From NCBI GenBank assembly GCA_011109175.1, contig RDEW01000024.1, forward strand, positions 663,035-727,034: DNA of 64,000 nt. The letters are read 5' to 3'. Both the position numbers and the translations under genes were made by a program. The notes under the pieces were generated by a model. It worked only from the letters and a program-made list of their open reading frames with translations, was not told the origin of the DNA and made no database searches. Below, piece by piece: positions 1 through 11,329 of the stretch; position 1 is the stretch's first letter; every line of letters begins with the position of its first letter. Source of the DNA: Dicyema japonicum. Lineage: Eukaryota; Dicyemida; Rhombozoa; Dicyemidae.

Positions 1-316
1 AGGGAGAGATGTGGGAACTTGATTCAGAATTTAGAGAGGAGCATAAGAGAAATCAGGATCATCAGAATAGTTTCTATTCAAGCCTTGACTGCGTGGCAAT
101 TCCCTCTCAAAATTAACCAATGTTGAGGGTCCAATGGCACCGAAAGTCTCTGCAGCAAGAGGAGTAAAGATTACTTCGTCAGGTAAGTCAGCTACTTTAT
201 TTAAATCTGTGTGTCTGGGAAACCCTCGACACTCTTCTTATAGGCGAGTGGGTGGAAACCAAAACCGTAGATCAGGTCACCGCAGACGGAAGAGGTTCCT
301 CAGAAATGAGAAGTAA
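1..316 (+). other. possible 3' exons of an unrecognised gene
   Basis: A basic, Arg-rich open stretch (134-316) follows another open stretch in a different frame (about 9-110, Glu/Arg/His-rich). They could be exons of a gene entering from the left and joined by a short intron, but I could not find a splice that clearly preserves frame, and neither half resembles a family I know. No coding function is assigned. Confidence 0.15.
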
Positions 317-426
317 TGGGTGAATATTGGGCTGCTTTATTAGAACTATTTTTAGTGGACAAATGACGTTATTTCAGATGTAATTATTGGATTTTGATTT
401 TCTTAGAGATGTTGTTTCTGGTTTTT

Positions 427-720
427 TTAATAAAGTATGTGATTTCTGATAATGAGGAAATTTGATTGATCCCCTGTAATAAGGATCCAGTTTCTTCCGT
501 TTGTAAGTGCCTCAGCCAATACAGAATCCAGAGAGATTGATTTGATAGTCCATAATTTTTTATTTTCTGTTTTCTGGTTGATGGGTGAGTTAAGTCCCTC
601 CATTTCCTTGTTTTTCCACGTGGTCAGCATAATCCTTCCATTTTGCCTTTTTGTAGGACCCGGATTTTCTTGGATATCCCCAGACTTGATAAGGGAGATT
701 GGGAAAGTTATAAGTAGTCA
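427..720 (-). pseudogene. open frame with 2A-like motif, probably a LINE-derived N-terminus
   Basis: Reading leftwards from about 720, the frame encodes a hydrophobic lead followed by SGDIQENPGP (about 655-684) and then a Lys-rich stretch ending at 427. The motif differs from the canonical 2A ribosome-skipping signature D(V/I)ExNPGP only at the third residue (Q for E). In metazoans 2A-like sequences are well known at the N-termini of non-LTR retrotransposon ORFs. The sequence downstream of the motif is not an endonuclease I recognise, so the LINE origin is inference. A second, degenerate GDVEAN motif lies in the LINE at 60306-61412. Confidence 0.35.
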
Positions 721-916
721 ACTTTTTGGTTCATCATCATTGGATGAGGAGAAAAGGCGTGATTTTTACCCCTCATTGGCAAATGTGAACACATGATTTT
801 TTGTTTTTTTAAATTCTTAAAGATTTGTACTTTAAGAGTACAGAATTAATATAATAATTATTATAAAAAATTAATAAATAATAATAAATTCAAATTTTAA
901 CGTGTGCTTTTGTGGT

Positions 917-1626
917 ATGCGAGTTAAACGACAAAAGAAAGTGAAAAAGTTACTAAGATTTTACACACTCAACTTCCAATTTATATCTCCGTTTAATATC
1001 CTTATCGATGGCACCTTTTGTAGAGCAGCATTGGGGTTACATGTCTATAACTGATGTTTAGTTGCAAGCTCAATATTTCCGAACAACTTCCGAAGTATTT
1101 AAACTCTGAAGTCAACTTTTACACGACCAAGTGCTGTCTCAATGAATGTGAAAAATTTGGAACTCTTCTGTACGGCCCTCTCAAGGTTCTCTCCCAATAC
1201 GAGATTACCCCCTGCGGACATAATCCTCCCAAGTCGGCTTTTTCTTGTCTTCGTTCAAAACTGGGATCAGATAATCCAAACAAATATTTCCTTGCAACTC
1301 AAGACAAGGTTTTGGCCATGTGTCTGGAGGAATCAAAGTCCGGAACTCTCCCAGTGCTGGTCATCTCCCATAACTGCATAAATTTGCGGAAACCTTCTGA
1401 AAATTCACTCAATCTGGCTGAAGGAGTCGTCCAGTCTTCGTTAGAACCAACTGTGAAAGAAAAAAGGGCAATTCGAAAGCTGGAGGGAAATGAGGATACC
1501 ATGAAGGCGAAGAAGCGGAAGAAGAAGGGTGCTAACCCTCTGAGTTGTAGGAAGAAGACGAAGGAGGCCAAACATAATAAACAGGTAAAGAAAAGACTGA
1601 GAAAACAGAATATTATGAATAAATAG
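917..1626 (+). CDS. UTP23: rRNA-processing protein UTP23 (2 exons)
   Basis: UTP23 is a PIN-domain-fold protein of the small-subunit processome, acting in the nucleolus in early 18S rRNA maturation and snR30/U17 release. Exon 1 starts at ATG 917 and encodes a basic N-terminus and the strand ILIDGTFCRAAL, matching the family's LDGTFCQAAL. A 26-nt GT-AG intron (1036-1061) follows. Exon 2 contains EQLPKYL, TTKCCLNE, a Cys/His cluster (C...CGH...C) as in the family's zinc motif, KYFLATQD, and the C-terminal hallmark ANPLSCRKK followed by a Lys/Arg-rich tail. The spliced product is 227 aa, close to the usual ~250, and the frame closes exactly. The putative start in the middle of the intron is a false start. 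Confidence 0.93.
1036..1061 (+). other. 26-nt GT-AG intron of UTP23
   Basis: Removing these 26 nt joins ...AALG to CKLNISEQLP in frame, which restores the UTP23 alignment through the PIN-like core. Donor GTTACA, acceptor TTTAG. Confidence 0.9.
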
Positions 1627-2772
1627 TTGTTTATATTTCTTAGTGTTATTTGTGTTGGACACGTGGATTTGTGTTGGCACGAGTGGTGTTCTCAAGAAAT
1701 AGAGGTTTTGGTCAATGGTTTGACGCATGGAATAAGCTTGGTCCTTGATAGATGAATAGGCACGTGAATATTACTGGGATATATGGTGGAGTGTGTCTTG
1801 AGGAAACACTATTTTCTTGACTGTGAATGATTCTGCGATATATCGTGGTGGGGGTGCGAGGTAGTCAAGGAATATTCATAAGTTGTGTCCTTATGACTGG
1901 TAGAGATGTCCGGATGTTAGGTCCTACCTAGAGAACAAATATGACTTAGTTTAGATAACTCCAGTCAATCTTATCGTGGTTGATTTCCAAGGCTAAACCA
2001 ATACTAACTCCCATCAATCGACCAATACTAACTTTCTCGAACACGCGGAGGAACAATTCAGAGTAATTAATCCAAAAAAACCCCAAGGAGAACGTCTGCC
2101 TGTGTCTATCAAATCAATCCTCCAATATTCCATCAGTTTTCCACTTCATAAAATATGTGGATAAGTAGTCTCTTCTATTTTCAACATACCGTCGAGGACA
2201 TCTCTTCATTCTAAACCGTAAAAGTTTTCATAATGGTAATCTTAACCAGTGTAGTTGGTAAGGGAGAAGGTAAGAAGATCCCTTTCAACAATTGTGCAAT
2301 GCAAGAAGGACTCATCACCTCACGGGTGGGATCTGGTAGATGAGAATTGACCTTTTATGAAAAGTCAATCTTTCGGATTCGAACACACGACACTCAGATG
2401 TTGGGAATAACGTGAGTTGCTGCGTTCAACCAAGAGGGCCCATCAATAATATTGACAAAGGTAACAGACTGGCATATACAGGGTTTATGATTTGTTTAAT
2501 AACTTTTTCAAAACATTTAATAACTTTTGCATAATGTTTGATAAAAGATCAAATTGTGCAAAAATCCGATGAAAACAGGAAACTAAATACGAAGTAGGGT
2601 TGGCATATTCAAAAATAAGCAAAGACGTGTGTTTTAAATATCAAACGGTCGTATCCGTCATTCAAAAATATAAAAATACTGAAAGTTGCTTATTATCGAT
2701 ACATTTTTCTGAGAGTATGTATAAACACACGTAGCGTCCCAAACCAGGTTCCGACCATTAGCAAAGGAGAAT
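1627..2772. other. intergenic, no gene seen
   Basis: Unique-looking, moderately AT-rich sequence with stops in all frames. About 2718-2770 shares a short block (CGTAGCGTCC...GGTTCCGA) with sequence next to the tRNA genes at about 44.6, 53.3 and 55.15 kb, so it is probably a dispersed repeat fragment. Confidence 0.4.
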
Positions 2773-3300
2773 TTGTCATTCCGTCCGGGCATTTGCATTG
2801 TCTCGGGTAAGACCAGTCGGTTACAGAATGCAGTTGCGGCTAGCAGAGGAAAGTGCGTTTTTCAACGTCACATTGGTACAGGCATGTCATGGGAAACGAC
2901 CCGCGATAAACCTACACGACAGTGGATAGTAGTCGTATGGATCGACCAAACACCACAACGACGTTTCTCTTCGAGAGATATAGAAAGCGGGAAAAATCAT
3001 AGAAATTTTAAATCAACGTCTAATTTTTATTTATAAAATGGGAGTGAATTGTTCTATGAAATTCAGGGAGAAGATTATGACTATGTGTGACATTTAAGAC
3101 ATTGATATGTCACAATGCATCGATTTGAAAAAAAACCGCGAAACTAAAAATGTAGTATTCGGAACAGGTATTCAATCAATTTTTAACATGTGGTGGGTAT
3201 GAATTGTATTTTTGCCTCCTTATATCGCGAGATTTAATCCAAATGAGGAATACTTTCCATTTGGAAAAATTTTATAGCCACGTCGAAAAACAGTCATTAA
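2773..3300 (+). pseudogene. degenerate DDE transposase fragment
   Basis: An 87-codon open stretch (2773-3036) is followed by frame-broken sequence. At about 3208-3262 this encodes FLPPYIARFNPNEEYF, resembling the PPYSPxLNPIE block of IS630/Tc1/mariner (DDE_3-type) transposases. The upstream part is not clearly alignable. Several stops and shifts argue for a dead copy. The assignment rests on one motif. Confidence 0.3.
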
Positions 3301-4689
3301 CCGGTTAATTTAATACATTTTTTATATTTTATTTATTTTTTTAATTTAAAAATATATATGGTTACCAGTTATTAATAAAATATTTTTACAAATGAATGAG
3401 TTTAGTTTTTATATGAACAGCTTTCTACTGACACTCTTGTTTTTGTCACTTTCCGGTGCTTTTCCTAAATTTGATTTTAAGAGGTCAACCACGAGCATAC
3501 GATTAGCCGAGAAATAGAAGACATCAACAATCGAGAACAAGTTCTCAGAATCAGTCTTCATGGTAACATATAACCCCTAAGTACAAACGTAGAACAAAAC
3601 AGATACTTAAATCTTGACCACGTGCTAAGATCTCTTAAGATTGATTTAACCATGTGCTTGTATTTTGTGGCTGTGGTAGTATTCTCCTCTCTTTACATCA
3701 TTCGGGTTATTTTCCTTACTTTAATGTTATAGAAAGCTAAGGAATCTAAAAGTTAACAAAGTAATGTATTTTAGAAGTAGCATTGCACGTGGATTGATGG
3801 TGGAGTTTGTTGGCGATTACTTTGTGATTGTTCTGACCTTATTACTAGATTAGACTAATTAGCGGATAATTTGAGTGATTTGCAAATTTATGGAATAAGT
3901 ATATGGTGGAAGTTGTCGGAATTGGTGGGGGTTGAGGTGGTGACGCACCTCATGATATCTATTACGTTTCATTATGGGTAAGAGTCCTTATCTTTGCCTT
4001 TCTCGTGTGTGTAGCCTCAAGTAACCACCATCGAATTACGTGGGGGTTAAGATCGAGAGAACTTGAAGGATCATCTGTTGGAAGCTTCACGTAGGTGATA
4101 ATAAATATAACCGACCAAAATGAGATGTGTATCGATCTAAATGAGATGTAGCTTAATCTAACCGCCTGTCTGAAGTAGACCAGTATTGAACTGACAAACT
4201 GGTGGAGATGGAGGAGAGGTACTTGTGGATGATATATTAAACTTTCATTTTTTTCAATGAGTTTCCTGGTTTTTCAAAAGTGTTTCCCCGTAAACTCTTC
4301 TGAAATGGGGGTTGTAACAGTGTAGGATGTAAATTTGTAGTTCTCCTCACGAGAGAATTTAGTTTATTGAGTTTGGAGAATGATGTCGCAAATCTCCATG
4401 CGGGAGGCATATTCAATTGTTGGAACGATGCCCTGACTATACAATCTGGACATCCATTCCACAGGAGGGAACTTCCGGAGTCCCTTGGTCGAGACGAGAT
4501 AAGTTCATTAGAAAGTCATAATTAACCCCCGAGAATCTTCTGTTTCCTGGATATCGGAATAGGGATGTCCCAATGTACACCTTGGTCTCACACGTGGACT
4601 TCCTATCCGAGGTAAATATCATATTACATGCTTTCTTGAAGACACCGTAAGAGAATTAATACAAGCCCATCATGCCCTGTGAGGTTTGA
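3301..4689. other. AT-rich intergenic region with one unrecognised - strand ORF
   Basis: Mostly stop-rich. The only open stretch of note is about 60 codons on the - strand (4622-4437). It lies just beyond the C-terminus of the transposase at 4690-5645 and may be a transposon tail or chance. No motif seen. Confidence 0.3.
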
Positions 4690-5645
4690 TTGGACAGCAC
4701 ATTAACTGCTCTCATAATGCATCCTTTCATCCTCCTGAAGTATCCTCCACAGTCTTCAAGGGTAATCAATTCGAAAGAAGATGAGATTAATGTCTTAGCT
4801 GTACATCATCAATAGCACCCCTCTCTACATAATTCTTCCATTTTGAAAACACATTCTCAATTGGATTAAGGAATGCTGAGTATGGGGAAGATATAGTATT
4901 TTGCGGTTGTGGATTGGGGTACTTTGTTGAGTCTATTGTAATGGCGAATCCTACCATTGTCCATGACGAAGCAGGGATCCAAAATTCCTTTCGTTTCACA
5001 AACTCATTTAAGTTGAAACACGAAATTTTTTGGATTTCTCCATTAACATCACCATCAACAATAGAATGATAGACCATACCACGTGCAGTCATTGCGGCCA
5101 TTACTGAAATATTCCTACTACGTACCTGAGGCACACTAATATGCGTACAAATACCTCTTTCAGATCTCCCAAAGCGGACGCGCGGAAGACATTATAACCT
5201 ACTTTGTCTATAAAGAATATTCGGCTATCCCTAACGTCAAATAAAATTTCTTGGAAATTTGTCCCATATTCCAATCGTGTCTCAATGGTGCTTTCGCAGT
5301 TTCTTATCTCAAGAACAATTTTGAAAGTTTTTACTGATGGTGCTTGTACTTACGGATATCTCCATATCCTCGCACATTTTTTATTTTCAACGCCCCCAAA
5401 GTCATTGATGTATCTTCGTCAACCCACTGCCGTATTATTTTTATGATCAGCAGTCAAGATTGTTCTATGATCCTTGCCACGCTTGGGACATTTTGTTGTT
5501 CCATCCTTCAGATATGAAGAAACAATTGTACATATAGTTGTACGAGGAAAGCCCATAACTCGGGAGATCTCAGTATTGCCAAGATTATTCTTAGCGTGGT
5601 TAATAACGAGCTCTCTGACTTCATGATTGACTATTGTCGTTATCG
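4690..5645 (-). pseudogene. Tc1/mariner-like (IS630/DDE_3) transposase, degraded
   Basis: Read right to left, the segments follow the order of an IS630/Tc1/mariner transposase. First comes an HTH region (EVRELVINHAKNNLG...PRTTICTIVSSYLKDG...KRGKDHR, about 5640-5450). Next is a first-Asp block resembling FIDKVGYNV. Then PQVRSRNISVMAAMTARGM, and SPYSAFLNPIENVFSKWK (about 4890-4820, third acidic residue in NPIE). The tail is EDCGGYFRRMKG (about 4750). At least three frame changes and internal stops separate the blocks, and the second catalytic Asp region is not recognisable, so this copy should be inactive. I did not find convincing inverted terminal repeats. Confidence 0.7.
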
Positions 5646-5690
5646 ACTGACTATTGTCGTTAATGACTGACTATTGGGTCGTTATTGATA
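5627..5690. repeat. short tandem repeat, about 22-nt unit, 3 copies
   Basis: The core GACTATTG(T/G)(T/C)CGTTA recurs three times at roughly 21-22 nt spacing immediately upstream (on the - strand) of the Tc1-like transposase. It may be a subterminal repeat of that element. Confidence 0.6.
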
Positions 5691-6682
5691 GGAAAACTCT
5701 ATATTTAATTATGGTTGCTACGGCGTCTTCTCCCATGTCGCCCAGAAAGGAAGTTGCTCGGCCATAGTCTCAAAATTCTTTTTCGTTAGAAGATGCCTCT
5801 ATATAGAGTCGAATGCCTTTTGAATGTCCATAGAGAGCAAGACTATTTTCATGTGGGTTTTGGTGTGATAAATTGTGAGACGAATCCAAGATGCGTCTCT
5901 GATGTTCATGGAAGTCCAGGGAAGGAGAGAGCTTCTTGAAAAATCAATGATAACTGTTCTGATGGAGGAAGCCAAGAGCCCGATTCGTCTTTTAAGAGGA
6001 AGTCTTTGACGTAGATTTATCGGGAGGTGGCAGAGAAATCTTTACCAGTTGGCGAAACAGGTTCGCTATGGCAGGGATTACCATACGGCAGTTCTTTGTA
6101 TGGTTCTAGAAGTGGCAAGGGTGGTCTGGTTCCGTGGTTTCGTTTAAAAATTGGAGGGTCCTCATGCGGAGGTGATCCTCTAGTGGAAGAATGGTGGTTC
6201 TTCAGTAGAGGTAGTCGGATGGTGTGAATCTGTTTTATCCGATATTGTTCGAAGGGCTCCACTTTGGAATCTGAAGTTTTTGGATGTTGGAGACTGCGAG
6301 GGATGAGACCCAGGAAGGGATCGTGTAGTTCAATGAAGTCCTAGTATATTTTCGTAGATTGTTCTGACTGTTTCATTGACCTGACCACAAATGGATGGGA
6401 AGTATGGCTACAATCAAAAGCCATGACAAAATGGTTTTTCTAGTCTTTCCGAGAGTTATCGGGGGAGGAGAACCCATGTCGATCATGACTGGGAAAATAA
6501 AAACTTAGGCAAGAAGCTTGCCTCATCGCCAAAACTAAAAAGAAAGAAGTTAAGAGCATTTTTAATGCCTCGGCCCTTTGCCTACGATTATAACTGTTCT
6601 TTCCTTCTCAAGTAAGCATGACTGTTCTTTTTAAGTGGAGGTTTAAGTAGTGAGAAGATTACTAATCTGCGCAAAGGAATTA
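5691..6682. other. region without a supportable gene
   Basis: Overlapping open stretches of 66-81 codons on both strands at 6017-6262 read as low-complexity (Gly/Ser-rich on +, Pro/His-rich on -). I see no family resemblance or splice sites that would extend them. Confidence 0.3.
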
Positions 6683-7090
6683 CAGTAAACCCTCATTAAT
6701 CCGAACTTCAATAATTTAAAAACTTCAATAATCCGAATTTTTTTGATGAGTTAGCAAAATTTTACAGCTTCTTACTAACAAACTTCAATAAACCGAAACT
6801 TCCTAATCCGAAAGACAATTATTAAAAATTTCGGATTAATTTATTTTGTTTTTATCATACATTCAGATGAATTTACATTTAAATTTAAAAACTAACCAAA
6901 TCGTTAGAAAAAAGTAATATTTGTGAAATAAAAATAAACCCTGATTTGGGAATTTCTACATTTTTAGAAATTCTAAAAACCCATGAAAGTTGGAAAACTA
7001 AAACTACGATTAAAAGTCAAGAGCCAAGTGGTAAACGTCATCAACTTGATAATTCACTTGTTGAATTGGATGAAATTAATGGTTTTATTA
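6683..7090. mobile_element. pogo/Tigger-like element fragment with terminal repeat
   Basis: At 6681 a TA dinucleotide is followed by CAGTAAACCCTCATTAATCC, a typical pogo/Tigger-like terminus. The following 150 nt contain internal repeats of the TTCAATAATCCGAA motif in both orientations, as such termini often do. Downstream, about 6950-7090 has an open stretch resembling a transposase C-terminus. The opposite terminus was not found, so this is treated as a truncated copy. Confidence 0.5.
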
Positions 7091-7556
7091 CTTTATTCAG
7101 AATTTTACATTCCAATGTCTCCTGAGACCGCACCTCCTCCATAATAAGACAAGGGCAAAGTAGAAAACTTATAGAATAGTGCAACATGACACGTTAAATA
7201 TCTCTAAGAGCCCCACGTCACAAGATCTGTCATTTAAGGCAATTCACAGAATTCTCCCCCTCTTGATTTATTAAAATGATGCTGACTCATATTTATCTAA
7301 TCCTCACTAACTGCTCGTTAGCCGTCAGGAGATCCATGGATAAGTTAGTGAAAGCTCGGGTACTCTCCGGAGATAGTTATTCTGGGGAGGCGGGAGTGCT
7401 GAAGATATTAGGAATTCTTTCTATCAAGAAAATCGATTGATGTTGGGAGGAAATTGACTACCTCATTTAATCAATACATAAATACATTAATTAAAAAAAA
7501 CTAAAAATTATAAAATATTTTAAATTTGAATCATCATTTAATGTTGTTATACTAGT
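7091..7556. other. upstream region of CMTR1, no gene
   Basis: Stop-rich and increasingly AT-rich toward the CMTR1 start, presumably holding its promoter and 5' UTR. No TATA box or other element is distinct enough to call. Confidence 0.4.
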
Positions 7557-9980
7557 ATGGACACTGGTTTTGATGATTCTTTTACTGAAGATTATCCCTA
7601 TAAAAGGACCACAAAACTACTAAAGGACCAGTTTTGTAATCCGCCTAAAATGTCTGCTTCTGTTAATAGAATGATGGTACCACGCTAATGTTACTTAAAG
7701 GACAACATGGGCTACGTCGAAGGGAAGGGACTCGGTGTCAATGGGTCGGGCATATTGGAGCCCCTCTCCATTATGGGAGTCAGTGGTAAAGCTGGATTGG
7801 GCTCTAAGGAGGCGAAGATTGACCAGAATGTGGATTGGGAGACTAATAATGAGCCCATTCCTGACTCAGAGACGATTGATCACATCAAAATAACAAACCG
7901 TGTAGATTTGAACAGCTTAACCCCCAATATTATGGTTATTCGTAAGGTTGGTCTCCCATATATGGTAGCCGACTTTCAACATAGCGAATGAGGTCGAATT
8001 TATCGACAAAACCGTGTGGAGTAAAATAATCTCTCTAAAAGTTGTGATGGGCATAATTTGCAGAGCCAACTCGATAACATCCCCAAAAACAGCATCTACA
8101 AGGCCCATTCCCTGTCAAATCCTTTCGAGGGCATTGGGAAGTCTTCCTTCATTAACAGAGCGGCCGTCAAGATGGCCAACCTCGATTCCCTCTTCGACTA
8201 CTGCTTTACTTCCATTAAGGTGGGTACTGACTTATTGGAGGCCTCCGTTGTGTACTATGCGGACATTTGTGCTGGCCCTGGTGGATTCACGGAATACCTG
8301 TTGTGGCGATATCACCAGAACAAAGTATTTGTGAAGGGATTTGGGTTCACCCTCAAGGGGGAATGTGACTTTACCTTGGATAAGTTTAAATGTGTCTCCC
8401 CCTTGTTTTTTGAGCCTCACTATGGTTTGCTGGTGGAGTGATTTGTAGGAGTGAATAACTCATATGGCGACGGGGATATCTTCAAAACCGAGAATATGCA
8501 TTCGTTTGCAGAATATGTACTATCAAAGACGTCCAATGGTGGGGTTTCCTTTGTAGTTGCCGACGGGGTCTTCGATTTTCTTTAAACTAGGGATTTTCTG
8601 TGTCTGGAAGCGAGAGCCTCCAGGAGATTTTGTCTAAGCAGCTGTATTTGTGTCAGTTTTTATTGGCCCTGAAGATACTTAAGTTGGGTTTTTCCTTCCG
8701 TTTATGAATAGGCGGGAATTTTATGTGCAAACTGTTTGATTTAGTGACACCATTCTCAGTTAGCCTCATTTACTTGATGGGGACAGTCTTCCGTACTGTT
8801 AGCATAGTTAAACCGTTCAGTAGCAGACCTGCAAACTCAGAGAGGTTCTGATTTGTCTTATTCAGATATATCTTCTTTCAGGACAGACTGGGGGACTGTT
8901 CGAAGCTCATCGAGTTTTTGCTTACTGCCAACGACAAGATTAATGACTTCAAAGGAACCAATTCTGATGACATTTATGAGCTTATTCCAACATCGATTAT
9001 TATGGAGGACCGTGAGTTTGTAGAGTCCATCAGATATTCCAACACGAGGCATAATAGTCACTAATATTAGAATCGGGAGACTACAAGCTACGAGTCTCGA
9101 CAAATTGATAGACTTTGATAAGAGAAGGAATTTTGTGGAGAAGCGACAGTCCGTAATGTCAAACAACCTGATAAATAAGTGGCAGGTTGGCGGTTTTGTT
9201 ATTCAGTTAACTGACCTTAGACCCACTGACAGTGATGTCGACGTGTATCAAAGGCTCGATTATTTATTCAATGTAGTTATGTGTGATTATTTAGTCGAAA
9301 AACAATATTTTTGAGTCGTTTAGGCAGAATTATGTGATGAGACATTGTGATCTGTCGACATATCTCTTCCACGTGAATAACTTTAACGTTGTGGTGGTTT
9401 CTGGGGAACACATAAGTTTATTCTCTTTGGGAGTTGATATTGGGATGACTTTAGGACGACAAAGTGTTCGTTTGGTTCCATTCTGAGAGTAAACCGAATG
9501 GCTGGAGGAGTGTGGAGAGTACATTTCAAGATTTTAAACTAAAACTGCCGAGGGACACCCTCGTTGAGGGATTTCTGATGGATGAGTACTACGAGAATGT
9601 ATTGTTGGGGGTAACTGTTAGTCATGTAAACTGCCAGCACTTCACATAATAGACTGTGCTATCCTCAATGGGATTGATGTCTCCTCTATCATGCATATTG
9701 ACAGGTTTGTGGTGGGAGTTAGACAGATTGGAACACTGTTCTCGAATGTGTGAGGCTCTGAGGACCAGTTCTGGAGATGGTTGTAAGCGCTGTTTTGTAA
9801 GAGTGGCTAATCTGTATTCCCCTCGAAACGTTGGGGATGTCATATCGGGGTTGATGATGTCATTATTGAAGATTTGAGTGTATAAACTCCCACAACCGTT
9901 ATATAGTGGATAATAAATGTTGGATAGTGCCGGATAGGATTGTGTTTCTGAATGTGATTAAGGGTAGGGATTGTGATTAG
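7557..9980 (+). CDS. CMTR1: cap-specific mRNA 2'-O-methyltransferase 1, 16 exons
   Basis: CMTR1 methylates the ribose of the first transcribed nucleotide (cap 1) of capped mRNA in the nucleus. Exons 1-2 give an Asp/Lys-rich start and a G-patch ([15 protein letters not shown]). The RrmJ/FtsJ methyltransferase domain follows: [13 protein letters not shown] (catalytic Lys),[17 protein letters not shown] (SAM loop), VADGGFSV (catalytic Asp), [33 protein letters not shown] (catalytic Lys), RPANSERY. The guanylyltransferase-like C-terminal region includes LKLPRDTL and [15 protein letters not shown]. Fifteen GT-AG introns of 19-31 nt are needed (7677-7700, 7947-7968, 8041-8063, 8425-8448, 8568-8590, 8688-8711, 8845-8865, 9057-9087, 9186-9206, 9273-9294, 9433-9454, 9599-9621, 9748-9768, 9783-9801, 9850-9871). 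They total 342 nt and leave exactly 694 codons. The product (693 aa) is shorter than human CMTR1, mainly at both ends. The last three introns are less certain. Confidence 0.93.
8568..8590 (+). other. representative 23-nt CMTR1 intron inside the catalytic VADG/GFSV motif
   Basis: The exon ends ...GCC GAC GGG and resumes GGA TTT TCT GTG. Only removal of these 23 nt recreates the universally conserved ADGGFS motif of CMTR1; read through, it hits an in-frame stop. This is the strongest single proof that such short introns are spliced here. Confidence 0.9.
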
Positions 9981-11105
9981 TTTGAGATCCGTGGTTAAAG
10001 TGCACGTCGAGAAGCACAAATTATAGATATTATTACAATCGTGTGAGCAAGGAGTCGGTTTATGAGTACAGTGGGGTTATTTGTAGTGGTTATTGGTATT
10101 ATTTGTCGTTATTGTAGGGATTGGAATGGTGCACGTGTTCATTATATGTTGGATTGTGGCAGTGATGTAACTATTGGTGATATTATTAATTATATGTGTA
10201 AATGACTTTGACTTGTTTTATAATGGGGTTGGTGGGGATAGGTGGAAACCCGGTATTTTGAGGGCCGACTGAGTGGCGGAGTATCACAAGCACCCGACAA
10301 AATCCAGATGGCTCCGGGTTACAATCTCTCTCGTGTCTATTAAAGGATGAGTTAGCAATACCTCATTGTGGAACCGTCTACAGACACTCACATGCAACCA
10401 AATAATATGTCCCCTTAAAAGATTAGTTATTATTAGGGCGGAAATTACAGGACATTTCAAGACAAAAAGAACAATTTTTTATTTTTTAATATTGTTTTCA
10501 TTGAAATTTTTCTGCATTACAAATTGTCCCGACAATAGCAATTAATATTACTTTCCCTTTACTTTCATAAATAATTAAATAGAATTGTTTGTTTAAATAT
10601 GTTTTCTGTAGTTCAATGATGTAAATTGTAGGGAACATGATACCTGGAAGCTAACATGATAATTTAACAGCTTTTTATATAACTATTCCGTAATTTGTGA
10701 AGTGGAATATCGGCATTTTAGAACGCTTTGACCAAAAAGAGATCCAGTTTTCTTCGTTATCTTAAGTAAGAAAAAGTTGAGTGGTCTCTATACTTGTAGC
10801 ATTCAGTCTGATGTCTTTTCCTATATCGCTGCAGTATTGTTAGATGATTTTTACTAGAGTATTTTGGTAGTATAAATCTCTTTAGGTGTTCTTGTAAGTA
10901 TGTATGAGTTTTTGGAAATTGCTTTGAAATTCATTCCTTAGTTTGCCTGAGTTCTAAGAGTTTTAATAATTGAGAAAATATAAACCTGGTATTAACTGAA
11001 AACTGCTAGTACACAACAAAACCGTGTCCATTCAAAATGGCCTCCAATTAATTTTTTCAGGTTTTGGATAAGTTCATCAATAAACATCACGAGATTTTAG
11101 CGAAA
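9981..11105. other. intergenic, no gene seen
   Basis: Downstream of CMTR1 the sequence is stop-rich in all frames. No conserved protein segment, tRNA or terminal repeat is visible. Confidence 0.4.
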
Positions 11106-11281
11106 CGACATCTTTAGGTAAAAAGGTCATCTTTTTAAATCTTATAAAAATTGATTTTACGAAGGTCCTCGACATCTTTAGGTAAAAAATCATCTTTTTT
11201 AAATCTTATAAAAATTGATTTTAAAGGGTCCTATGGGTAAGTGGAACAATTTACCTATGGTCCTCGACATCTTTAGGTAAA
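11106..11281. repeat. tandem repeat, 64-nt unit (2 full copies plus partial)
   Basis: CGACATCTTTAGGTAAA begins copies at 11106 and 11170 (period 64) and again at 11265 after an inserted segment. That insertion is itself an inverted repeat (CCTATGGGTAA...TTACCTATGG). Confidence 0.8.
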
Positions 11282-11290
11282 CATTTATTT

Positions 11291-11329
11291 ATAGAATATA
11301 TATTCAACTAAATTGAATATATATTCTAT
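11291..11329. repeat. perfect 17-bp inverted repeat (hairpin)
   Basis: Arms 11291-11307 and 11313-11329 are perfectly complementary around a 5-nt loop (CTAAA). The palindrome is AT-rich and lies directly after the 64-nt tandem repeats. It could be a cruciform-prone site or a transposon end; it has no run of T that would suggest a Pol III terminator. Confidence 0.85.

Noticed and set aside
542-796. Hydrophobic 84-codon + strand ORF
   Set aside because: It is the complement of the frame bearing the 2A-like motif and has no family resemblance.
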